Positions 6,901 to 13,215 of a DNA stretch of 13,215 nt are shown piece after piece. Numbering within the stretch: position 1 is the stretch's first letter; the number at the start of each line of letters is the position of its first letter. The position numbers were made by a program, and so were the translations under genes. Location of the stretch: assembly GCA_034437215.1 (NCBI GenBank), contig DAOTVC010000154.1:1-13215 (forward strand). The letters run 5' to 3'. Source of the DNA: DAOTVC01 sp034437215 (GTDB lineage: Bacteria > Chloroflexota > Anaerolineae > B4-G1 > SLSP01). The notes below the pieces were generated by a model, which saw only the letters and a list, made by a program, of their open reading frames with translations, was not told where the DNA came from and did not search any database.

Positions 6901-6959
6901 TCCATCAATGTGCATCAAGGCTACCGTGTCACCGACCAGCTCAACACCATAATCAGATC

Positions 6960-9900
6960 CTACGTTTTTTCCAGGAGCAGCCCTTTGCGCTCGTCCAGGA
7001 GCAACACGTAACCGTCCTCCAGAGGACAACGCCCGTTTTCAAAGATTGCGGCCCGATAGTAGCGCAGACCGGCGCGCGACTGCCATCCCGCAGGCGGATC
7101 GAGGGCCAGGAAGTGGTTGACGATGGGGCGGGAAGAAACGTGGACCGTCTCCTGCGATAACGCCCTGATCGTGTCACGACCCGGCGCCGCATTCAGATCG
7201 ACCGGATGCTTGCCGGTGCGATCCAGCGTCGTCCGTCCGTCGGGCTGGCGATGGATGCAGACGAGCGTCACAGACGGAGGCACCAGCCGGGTGAGTGCCC
7301 GCCAGGCTTCGTGGAGCTCGGGATTGTCCTCGTCCAACCGGAGGCTGGGAGTCAGCAGACCGCCAACATCGTGAGGCCAGGTTATAAGATTGCGGCGTGC
7401 CTTGTAGGCGTCCCTGTCCATATTGCGTTCCATCGCCTGGCGATTCTTTTCCAGGGCTTCGCTCACGAGAGGAGGGACGTCCTCGGGGGCGTCCTCACAG
7501 TCGTACACCTCGGCAATGAGATGGGGGACGTCGCCCGGCACCGAAATCACTTCCCGACCCCGCAGCGCCAGCAGCGAGCGCAGAAGAACGTAGGGCTCGT
7601 ACACGTAGCGGTCGTTGCCCCACTGCGGCACCTCATCTTTGATCCCGGGACGTGTGAGCACCAGGGTTGGCGTTGTCAGATGTTCCGGGCGGATGGCTCG
7701 CGTGTGGCGGTGCAGCCGTCCGGCGCGCTGCAAGAGCAGGTCCACCGGCGCCAGATCGCTGATCATGGCGTCGAAGTCCAGATCGAGGCTCTGCTCGATG
7801 ACCTGGGTCGCCACGACGATGGCCCGTTCGGGCCGTTGAGTGCCCGTCTTATCGAAACGAGCCAGGACCTCCTCTTCGATGGCCTTGCGGTGCGAAAAGG
7901 GAAAGCGTGCGTGGAAGAGGATCAAGTCCTCGTCGGGAACCAGGTGTGCTTCGCGGAGCGCGTCGTACAACGTCTGTGCCCGCGCCACTGTGTTGCAGAT
8001 CACAGCGACAGAGCCGCCGAGCTCCACATATTCCCGCACCTTCTCGACGACAGCGGATTCGGCCCAGTCGATCCACTCCAGAGCCAGTGTACGGGCCGAA
8101 GTGGCGCTGGTTTCGAAAGGAATGGAATCCTCCGCCTCCTGGTCGGCCCAGTAGATACCCGGGTAGACCGGCTCGACGTCACTCTCGCGGCCCGTGTAGG
8201 CTTTGATCAGATCGGCGCGTGTGCTATTGGGCAGCGTGGCGGAGAGCAGAATGACGTTCGTACCCATCCGCGCCAGCCAGCGGAGCAGATGTTGGAAGAG
8301 TTGAGACATGTATGTGTCATAAGCGTGAACTTCGTCAAAGATCACAGTCTTGTGGCTGAGTCCGAAGAGGCGCACAAAGAAGTGGCGCGTCTGCAGGATG
8401 CTGAGCAGCGCCTGATCGACAGTGCCGACGGCAAAGGGGGCCAGCAGACTGCGCTTCTTGTTCGTCACGAACCAGTCGTGGGCGACGACAGTGCTCTGCT
8501 CCTCGGTTTCATCCTGGTTAACGGCGGCCAGACGCAATTCATTCATCTCTGCCGAAAGCGCCGCGTTGCCGTGCAGCAGGAGTAGATCCACCTGCCCATC
8601 CGTGTAACGGCGTTCGAGAAAGTCGCGGAAGCGCCCGAGCATCTGGTTGCTGGTAGCCTGTGTGGGCATCGCGACGTAGGTGCCGCGCTGCTGTTCTACC
8701 TGCAGCCAGCGATCCGCCAGATAGAGCGCAGCCTCAGTCTTGCCCTCACCGGTGGGCGCCTCCACGATAACCAGCGCCGGGGGCGCAAGCTCGGGAGCCA
8801 GATCGATAGCAGCCGCTTGTAAAGGACGGGGAGAAAAGGGAAAGAGTTCTTCAAAGCCTGCGGCTTGCTCCGGAGGCGCAAAGTTCGCCCAGCCCAGCTG
8901 CTGCAAGGCTTCCACGGCTCGCTCGTAGCTTTTGGTCGTGTAAGACTCGAGATCGGGGGCGTCCAGGCGGAAGAAGTAGTGCTCGATGGAGCCGATCCAG
9001 TCGGCGAAGGAGACGAGACCGGCGAGCAGGGTCCAGAAGGGCGGATCGTCGAGCAGCGCTTCGGGCCAGGGAGCAAGCCCTTGGACGTCAAAGCGTTTGA
9101 GCAAGGCCTCCAAGAGCGCACGGCGCACGCCGTCCCAGTCCTCCCCTCCCCTCCGGTCGGGGCCTATCTCGTTCACGTTCAGGAGAGAGAAAAAACTGCC
9201 ATGATGCCCCCCTACCGCGTGAGCCAGCTGCTCGCTCATATAACGGTCCCATCCCAGAAGCTGGGTAAGCAGCTCTTTGAGCGCTCGCGTCGTTATGACG
9301 CCATGTGGGCTCCGTTGCTTAACTCGGACTGTAGGAAAGGTGAGCCCCTGGCGTTCTAACAAGTGCCGACTGGGAGGATGTAGAGCCTGGAAAACCGGGC
9401 TCGCCTTGCCCAGATCATGGAGTGCAGCAACGAAGACCACCCACCGCCGCGCAATCTCGGGGGAGACCGCCAACTTACCGCTGAAGTACCGTCGCGTCGC
9501 CTCCGGCAGGGCCAGATCCCAGAGCGCTGCTGTCACCTGTGCAACGTCGATCATGTGATGAATGAGCGCGTGGGTTTCCCCGGTCTTGCGGCTCTGATCT
9601 GTTTTCGCCCACAAAAGTTGGTAGAGGGGCGGAGGCTTTATGTTTCCCACACTGTAGAGTAAGGCCAGCCGCCGCGTCTCTTGCAAAAGTGCCTCACGCA
9701 ATTCCTCGGGCTCCAGCACCTCGACGTCGGCGCCCCACCCCCGAATCCAGGGCAGCATCTCCCGGGGCTCGGCGACGGGCGCCGTCCAAAGCAGGGAACC
9801 GTCCTCCTGAGGGATGAATTTCTCGTTGGGGTGCCAGCGGGTCTCCTGCACCCGATGGACCACCCGGGGATGGAAGCGCAACAGCACCTCCACAGGCTCC

Positions 9901-10625
9901 TCCTCGGTGTACCAGATACCCCAGGCGCTCGTCAACAGCGCCTGAGCATCGAAGTCCGGGGGCACGGTGTAAGGCGCGTCCAGGAGTTTGATGGCTCGAA
10001 TACGCTCGATCTTGAAGGTGCGCAGGGCGTCGGGCGGCTCCCGCCATCCGATGACGTGGGCCGTCTGGCCCACTGCGTAGGGCTCGATGAAGTAGGGAGC
10101 GAAGGTGTACTCGAAGACCCGCTGATCGGGGAGTTGGTGCTTGAGCCAGACCTTGCGTCCCGTTGACCAGGCGCGGGTCAACGTCTCGAGCACGTCCAGA
10201 TAGACGGGATCGTGACGCCGGGCCTGGTCGTCCATGACGTCGGCGGACGCCTTGACGTGGTCCGAGATGAGCGGTGCCAGAGCCTCCAGAGAGATACCGA
10301 TCTTGCGCAGGGCTGCGGCGGCGTGGGGATTGTGCTTGTCGGTCCGCGTGGCCATCAAGCGGGCCGCCAGGTGCAGAGCCAGCGCCTCGTGCACGTTGAA
10401 GCGCACGTTGACGAGATAGACATCCCGATCGATCTTCCACCGGTCCCCGTCCAGGTCGTCGATGTAAACATGTCCCGGTAGGTCGGGAACGTAGCGCCCG
10501 ATGGTAGAACGATGGACCTGCAACTTCCGCGCGATCTCCGCCTGGGTCAGCCCCTCGGGATGCGCCAACAGCAGCGCTTCGATCTGCAGCAGCCTCGCGG
10601 CCTTACCGGTTGCTTTCTTTGCCAT
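6960..10625 (-). CDS. cas3: HTH-WYL regulator fused to full-length Cas3 nuclease-helicase
   Basis: Cas3 is the helicase-nuclease recruited by Cascade to destroy target DNA. This 1221-residue chain begins with a transcription regulator: a helix-turn-helix (residues 10-48, LTQAEIARKLQVHRSTIGRY), a WYL domain (about 140-218, FAPYFIEPYAVGQTAHVIGW; the canonical W-Y-L triplet is not kept) and a WCX-like C-terminal module (about 243-322). From about 326 a complete Cas3 follows. It has an HD nuclease (His352/His356/His357, His403-Asp404 in ALHDLGK, His474-His475, Asp542), Walker A GEGKT (626-630), DEVH (764-767), SATLP (795-799) and QRAGR (966-970). The Cas3 part is about 895 residues, against 888 in E. 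coli, so nothing is lost. The ATG has an AAAGGAG site. It lies 77 bp after the small HTH gene. The regulator may autoregulate the operon or sense a ligand; both are inferences. An in-frame GTG at 9650 could give free Cas3, but without a clear ribosome site. Confidence 0.95.
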   Translation of the reverse strand: MAKKATGKAARLLQIEALLLAHPEGLTQAEIARKLQVHRSTIGRYVPDLPGHVYIDDLDGDRWKIDRDVYLVNVRFNVHEALALHLAARLMATRTDKHNPHAAAALRKIGISLEALAPLISDHVKASADVMDDQARRHDPVYLDVLETLTRAWSTGRKVWLKHQLPDQRVFEYTFAPYFIEPYAVGQTAHVIGWREPPDALRTFKIERIRAIKLLDAPYTVPPDFDAQALLTSAWGIWYTEEEPVEVLLRFHPRVVHRVQETRWHPNEKFIPQEDGSLLWTAPVAEPREMLPWIRGWGADVEVLEPEELREALLQETRRLALLYSVGNIKPPPLYQLLWAKTDQSRKTGETHALIHHMIDVAQVTAALWDLALPEATRRYFSGKLAVSPEIARRWVVFVAALHDLGKASPVFQALHPPSRHLLERQGLTFPTVRVKQRSPHGVITTRALKELLTQLLGWDRYMSEQLAHAVGGHHGSFFSLLNVNEIGPDRRGGEDWDGVRRALLEALLKRFDVQGLAPWPEALLDDPPFWTLLAGLVSFADWIGSIEHYFFRLDAPDLESYTTKSYERAVEALQQLGWANFAPPEQAAGFEELFPFSPRPLQAAAIDLAPELAPPALVIVEAPTGEGKTEAALYLADRWLQVEQQRGTYVAMPTQATSNQMLGRFRDFLERRYTDGQVDLLLLHGNAALSAEMNELRLAAVNQDETEEQSTVVAHDWFVTNKKRSLLAPFAVGTVDQALLSILQTRHFFVRLFGLSHKTVIFDEVHAYDTYMSQLFQHLLRWLARMGTNVILLSATLPNSTRADLIKAYTGRESDVEPVYPGIYWADQEAEDSIPFETSATSARTLALEWIDWAESAVVEKVREYVELGGSVAVICNTVARAQTLYDALREAHLVPDEDLILFHARFPFSHRKAIEEEVLARFDKTGTQRPERAIVVATQVIEQSLDLDFDAMISDLAPVDLLLQRAGRLHRHTRAIRPEHLTTPTLVLTRPGIKDEVPQWGNDRYVYEPYVLLRSLLALRGREVISVPGDVPHLIAEVYDCEDAPEDVPPLVSEALEKNRQAMERNMDRDAYKARRNLITWPHDVGGLLTPSLRLDEDNPELHEAWRALTRLVPPSVTLVCIHRQPDGRTTLDRTGKHPVDLNAAPGRDTIRALSQETVHVSSRPIVNHFLALDPPAGWQSRAGLRYYRAAIFENGRCPLEDGYVLLLDERKGLLLEKT
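9651..10625 (-). other. WYL-type regulator module (HTH + WYL + WCX) at Cas3 N-terminus
   Basis: This stretch encodes residues 1-325 of the fusion, the size (about 320 residues) and domain order of a free WYL-family regulator. The DNA-binding helix is around TQAEIARKLQVHRSTIGR; a wing follows at YIDDLDGDRWKID. WYL proteins such as BrxR, CapW and DriD regulate defence or damage genes, some by sensing nucleic acid. The join to Cas3 (RRLALLYSVGNIKPPPLYQ) is direct with no long linker. Confidence 0.85.
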
Positions 10626-10702
10626 GGACGACTCCTTTGATCGTAATTATCCTCACTCTACCAGATAGTGTCTCCAAATCCCGCAACAGGCGCGCACCAA
10701 TC

Positions 10703-10912
10703 TCACTTTCTCCGTCCAAAGGGCCAGAGACCGCCCCGGTCGTCCTCGCTGTAGAGGTAACCGGCCTCCTCGAGGCTGGGCAGACGCCGCGACACCGTGG
10801 ACCGCGACACACCAACCTCCCGTGCAATCTCTGCCGGCTTGATGCCGGGCCGCTCCCGGATGACCTCGTCCATCTCCTCGAACTCCGCTCGCTTCTTGCT
10901 CCAGAAAGGCAT
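10703..10912 (-). CDS. Small winged-helix DNA-binding protein, first gene of the operon
   Basis: This is a 69-residue protein, MPFWSKKRAEFEEMDEVIRE and on, with a clear helix-turn-helix at GIKPAEIAREVGVSRSTVSR followed by RLPSLEEAGYLYSEDD, the recognition helix and wing of a MarR/ArsR-like or IclR-like fold. It ends WPFGRRK and is basic at both ends. I chose the ATG at 10912 because an ATGGAGGTGG ribosome site lies 6 bases ahead; a longer in-frame start at 10966 has no such site and adds an unconserved-looking leader. It is the first gene after the operon promoter and lies 77 bp ahead of the WYL-Cas3 fusion. It may regulate the operon; a general small chromosomal regulator is the alternative. 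No I-E cas family matches it. Confidence 0.75.
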   Translation of the reverse strand: MPFWSKKRAEFEEMDEVIRERPGIKPAEIAREVGVSRSTVSRRLPSLEEAGYLYSEDDRGGLWPFGRRK

Positions 10913-10959
10913 CTGCCACCTCCATGCTGTGGGTTTTGCCTCCAGCATAGAGAGGGCGT

Positions 10960-10976
10960 GTTGCACCTAACGCAAC
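10960..10976. promoter_or_regulatory. Inverted repeat, candidate operator in the operon leader
   Basis: GTTGC (10960-10964) and GCAAC (10972-10976) face each other across 7 bases. The motif GCAACAG recurs in the same orientation at 10683-10689, 10972-10978 and 11042-11048, so the leader and the gap before cas3 share it. With two DNA-binding proteins encoded immediately downstream, a binding site for one of them is plausible but unproven. Confidence 0.4.
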
Positions 10977-11050
10977 AGATGGGAGCACTCTCTGAAAAAG
11001 AACACGGACGTTGAGGGCGGATGGTCGCTCGCGAAACGATTGCAACAGCA

Positions 11051-11058
11051 CGACGTCG
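11051..11058. promoter_or_regulatory. Palindrome at the predicted operon start site
   Basis: CGACGTCG is a perfect 8-bp palindrome. It begins five bases downstream of the -10 box and spans the predicted transcription start (near 11056), the usual place for a repressor to block a promoter. Short palindromes occur by chance in high-GC DNA, so this is only a candidate. Confidence 0.35.
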
Positions 11059-11062
11059 CTAC

Positions 11063-11090
11063 AGTATAGGATAAGACGGGGAATGGTCAA
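11063..11090 (-). promoter_or_regulatory. Predicted sigma70 promoter of the cas operon
   Basis: On the minus strand TTGACC (11085-11090) and TATACT (11063-11068) are spaced by 16 bases, five of six matches in each box. No other convincing promoter was seen upstream of the small HTH gene. It would give a leader of roughly 145 bases before the first start codon. Confidence 0.65.
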
Positions 11091-11274
11091 AGGACGGTAT
11101 GAGAGGAGGGGAGAGGAAAAGGGATTGGGGATCAGGGATCAGGGGCTTGGACAGTCGACAAGTTCGGGAAGGGGAGAGTATGGAGGCACACGGGGGCTCA
11201 GGGCGCCCGGCGAGGGCGGCGTCGCGGTCGTGGCGGGGCGCGCGCCGGATCAGAGGAGCCGTAGGGATTAGTTA
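11091..11274. other. Non-coding stretch between operon promoter and IS630 element
   Basis: No gene is supported here. The stretch is purine-rich and contains a short stutter (GGGGATCAGGGATCAGGGG, about 11127-11145) similar in style to the other tandem repeats of the window. An open frame across it on the plus strand has no ribosome site and no recognisable protein features. Confidence 0.6.
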
Positions 11275-11354
11275 CCTAGTACAGCCTGGCATAAGTCACT
11301 ACCCAGATAGGGTTACGGTATAATGCATGCTTCATCCTGAGTAGGAGGAGCAGA

Positions 11355-12736
11355 ATGCCCGGACCATCCCCCGTGGCGCGCGTCATTCTCAGTCCGCGCC
11401 AACGGAAAACGCTGAAAAACTGCGTCGCCAGCCGACCTTGCCGCAATGCCTGGGTGGCGGATTAATATGGGTGTGTTTCACTTGAGTTAAACCGAGGCGT
11501 GAAACGTGAAACGTAAAACGTGAGGGCTTCACGTTTCACGCTTTACGTTTCAGCCATGGATAGCTCACAACTGGATTGAAACACACCCGATTAACATCGT
11601 GTTGCGCGCGGCGCAGGGTCAGACCAACAGCCATATTGCGTGGTGCGTGGGCAAAGATCGCCAGACAGTCCAGTTGTGGCAGGCGCGGTGGGAAGCCGCA
11701 CAGCCGCGGTTGCAAGCCGCTGAAACCATACCGTGTACCGCCAAGGAGTTGCATGCTTTGCGCCTGGACGTGTTGGCCGATGCGCCGCGCAGTGGCTCCC
11801 CCGGCAAATTCAGTGCCGTCCAACTGGTAGAGATCATTGCCGTAGCCTGTGAAGCCCCCGCCGCCAGTGGGCGGCCCGTCACCCATTGGACGCCACGCGA
11901 ACTGGCGGCGGAAGTGGTTAAGCGGGGTATTGTGCCCGCCATTTCCGTGCGCACGGTGGGGCGGTTGTGGCAGGAGGCAGACCTCAAACCGCACCGCAGT
12001 CGTTACTGGTTGACGGCGATGGAGCGGCTCACCGACCCGGAAGGCTTCGAGAATGGAGTGCGGCACATTTGCGCTCTCTACCTGAGCGCGCTGGCGCTGC
12101 ACGCCCTGGGAGTCCATGTGGTCAGCACGGATGAAAAAACCGGGATCCAGGCGCTGGAACGGCAGCAGCCTACCTTGCCCATGCGTCCGGGGCACGTCGA
12201 GCCCGAGAGTTTGAGTATACCCGCCACGGCACGCAATGCCTCATCGCCAATTGTGAAGTGGCGACGGGCCAAATCTTGCGACCGACCATCCAGGCCACGC
12301 GCACCGAGACGGACTTTGTCGCCCCTATGGCCCAGACCGTAGCCTCCGACCCCGCAGGAACCTGGATTTTCATCACGGATCAACTCAACATCCATCTTTC
12401 GGCTTCGCTGGTCACCTGGGTAGCGCAACAATGCGGCGACACCCAGGAGTTGGGTAAAAAAGGGGTCCGAGGAATTTTGCAGTCGCAAGCCACCCGGCGC
12501 GCGTATCTGGAAGACCCGCGCCACCGCATCCGCTTCGTGTACACGCCGAAACATGCGTCGTGGCTCAACCAGATAGAACTCTGGTTTAGTATTCTGTATC
12601 GGCGGCTGCTTAAGTGCGCAACTTTACCTCTACCAGCGACTTGCGGCAGCAAATCCTGGACTTCATTGACTACTTCAATCAACTGTTAGCCAAACCTTTT
12701 CGGTGGACTTATGCCGGCAAGCCGCTCACTGTATGA
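11355..12736 (+). pseudogene. IS630-family transposase, frameshifted and interrupted
   Basis: The protein catalysed cut-and-paste transposition. Fragments in different frames add up to a whole IS630 transposase: MPGPSPVARVILSPRQRK (from 11355, after AGGAGG), RQPTLPQCL (11426-11452), INIVLRAAQGQTNSHIAW onward (to about 12201), EFEYTRHGTQCLIANCEVAT onward (from 12207 to about 12613), and STSDLRQQILDFIDYFNQLL to the TGA at 12736. The DDE acids are all still encoded: Asp in STDEKTG, Asp in FITDQLN, Glu in SWLNQIELWF. Damage consists of indels near 11425, 11453, 12202 and 12615, plus the MITE-like insertion at 11469-11588. A TATAAT (11319-11324) lies ahead of the start, without a convincing -35 box. 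It cannot make a functional enzyme as it stands. Confidence 0.88.
11469..11588. mobile_element. 120-bp MITE-like element nested in the IS630 transposase
   Basis: The ends GGGTGTGTTTCA (11469-11480) and TGAAACACACCC (11577-11588) are perfect 12-bp inverted repeats, with partial matching continuing to about 20 bp. The flanks GATTAATAT (11460-11468) and GATTAACAT (11589-11597) look like a 9-bp target duplication with one change. The inside is a second, near-perfect hairpin of stuttering TGAAACGT/ACGTTTCA units (about 11510-11553, 24-bp arms with about three mismatches). There is no open reading frame, so it must have been moved by a transposase encoded elsewhere. Confidence 0.82.
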
Positions 12737-12769
12737 TCTGGGGAGGGATTTCTGCCGCGCTGTACTAGG

Positions 12770-12958
12770 GGCCACCAGCCTAACCTGCCCGGGACGGAGC
12801 GCGGTCAGCGGCATACTGCCCAGCAGCATCTCTTTTGCGGTGTTCAGGAGCTCCCGCGAGACGCGTGGGGAGAAGCGAAACTCTTCTTTCAGCACCTGGA
12901 GAAAGGCCGCTTCCGGGGTCTTCAGCGCCAGGCGCTCTTGGGTGGTAGTTCTTGACAC
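12770..12958 (-). pseudogene. 5' fragment of a gene cut by the IS630 element (possibly DUF1670-like)
   Basis: Starting at a GTG (12956-12958) behind an AAGGAGG ribosome site 8 bases upstream, the frame encodes about 63 residues beginning MSRTTTQERLALKTPEAAFL and containing EEFRFSPRVSRELL, NTAKEMLLG and LRPGQVRLVA. It then runs into the IS630 inverted repeat at 12769; the residues after that are IS sequence. The LRPGQVR pattern after an EF-SPR-S helix recalls the N-terminus of DUF1670 proteins, which I remember as common in Chloroflexota, but I could not verify this. I did not find a convincing continuation on the other side of the IS (before 11275). The start region can fold into a hairpin that covers the ribosome site. 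Confidence 0.6.
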
Positions 12959-13020
12959 TTGTCTAACCTCCTTGGGGATTTACCCCATTCTACTTTTGGG
13001 AGGCATACCGGACAAGTGTC
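12954..13020 (-). promoter_or_regulatory. Hairpin enclosing the ribosome site and start codon of the truncated gene
   Basis: GACACTTGTC (12954-12963) and GACAAGTGTC (13011-13020) are exact 10-bp inverted repeats. Inside them GGGAGG (13000s) faces CCTCC (about 12967-12971), and GGGG/CCCC (12974-12977, 12983-12986) form a small inner stem. Read as minus-strand RNA, the outer stem contains the GTG start and the middle stem pairs with the GGAGG ribosome site, so translation would be blocked unless the fold opens. The right arm ends four bases before the first CRISPR repeat. Confidence 0.55.
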
Positions 13021-13024
13021 CTGG

Positions 13025-13215
13025 TTTTCAATTCCTCGATCGGAATTCTGTCGGTTCGGACCGGGCGAGGACCACGAAGTCGAACTCAGTAGTCTCCAGG
13101 TTTCAATTCCTCGATCGGAATTCTGTCGGTTCGGACATGATTGCCGATTGACTGCTAACCATAGGACACCAAGTTTCAATTCCTCGATCGGAATTCTGTC
13201 GGTTCGGACCTCAGG
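13025..13215 (-). CRISPR. CRISPR array end, 37-nt repeats, not type I-E
   Basis: Three repeats lie at 13025-13061, 13100-13136 and 13173-13209, with spacers of 38 bp (13062-13099) and 36 bp (13137-13172) and six bases of a third spacer at the edge. Repeats two and three are identical; the first differs only at its left-most base (T for G). On the minus strand the repeat begins GTCCGAACCGACAG and ends GAATTGAAAC, containing AATTCC/GGAATT as a 6-bp stem. An ATTGAAAC 3' end is the usual 5' crRNA tag source of type I-A/B/C/D and III repeats, whereas I-E repeats are 28-29 nt and GC-rich. The degenerate copy at the left marks the leader-distal end, so leader and partner cas genes should lie to the right. 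Confidence 0.95.

Larger units (their letters stand above)
11275..12769 (+). mobile_element. IS630-family insertion sequence, degenerate
   Basis: The element is bounded by imperfect terminal inverted repeats of 34 bp (11275-11308 and 12736-12769). The outer 11 bases, CCTAGTACAGC, are identical, and the inner end CCCAGAT is also shared. IS630 elements insert at TA; a TA lies inside each tip (11277-11278 and 12766-12767), so the true ends may be two to four bases further in. It encodes one DDE transposase on the plus strand, now broken, and contains a secondary 120-bp insertion. Its right end interrupts a minus-strand gene. The transposase is inactive, but the ends may still be mobilised in trans. 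Confidence 0.85.

Noticed and set aside
7206..8585. Long open frame (459 codons) on the plus strand
   Set aside because: It lies entirely opposite the Cas3 helicase region, has no ribosome site and its translation shows no domain; it is a GC-rich antisense shadow.
11011..11271. Open frame of 86 codons upstream of the IS630 element
   Set aside because: It crosses the operon promoter, has no ribosome site and is of low complexity.

Overview
The window holds a complete type I-E (Cascade) CRISPR-Cas operon, read right to left on the minus strand, followed at the right by a decayed insertion-sequence region and the end of an unrelated CRISPR array. High GC, strong AGGAGG-type ribosome sites, stutter-type short tandem repeats, REP-like palindromes and a small winged-HTH protein ahead of the operon are reminiscent of Chloroflexota (Anaerolineae-like). 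That placement is an inference from style only; there is no rRNA or other phylogenetic marker here.

Operon layout in transcription order: promoter (about 11090-11063); small winged-HTH gene (10912-10703); a 1221-residue HTH-WYL-Cas3 fusion (10625-6960); a REP-like palindrome cluster; cas8e (6753-5188); cse2/cas11 (5151-4642); a hairpin plus 22-bp direct repeats; cas7e, cas5e and cas6e, tightly packed (4434-1963); two blocks of 7-bp tandem repeats; cas1 with a C-terminal SWIM zinc finger (1688-393); cas2 (396-67). A good sigma70-type promoter pointing left (63-35) lies directly after cas2, where I-E systems usually place the leader and array, so the cognate array is predicted just outside the left edge.

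The genes form a full adaptation and interference set. Cas1-Cas2 acquire spacers. Cas6e cuts pre-crRNA. Cas8e, Cse2, Cas7e, Cas5e and Cas6e form Cascade. Cas3 degrades the target. All key catalytic residues I looked for are present. Two architectures are unusual: Cas3 carries a whole WYL-type transcription regulator at its N-terminus, and Cas1 carries a SWIM zinc finger at its C-terminus. Each of the three long gaps in the operon (206, 207 and 274 bp) holds a different class of structured repeat, dividing it into cas3 / cas8e-cse2 / cas7-cas5-cas6 / cas1-cas2 blocks.

To the right, 11275-12769 is an IS630-family element with 34-bp imperfect terminal inverted repeats. Its transposase is broken by several frameshifts and by a 120-bp MITE-like insertion with a near-perfect 9-bp target duplication. 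The IS interrupts the start of a minus-strand gene (12958-12770, possibly DUF1670-like) whose ribosome site can be buried in a hairpin. From 13025 to the edge lie three 37-nt CRISPR repeats that, on the minus strand, end in ATTGAAAC. This is not an I-E type repeat, so that array probably belongs to a second CRISPR system lying to the right.
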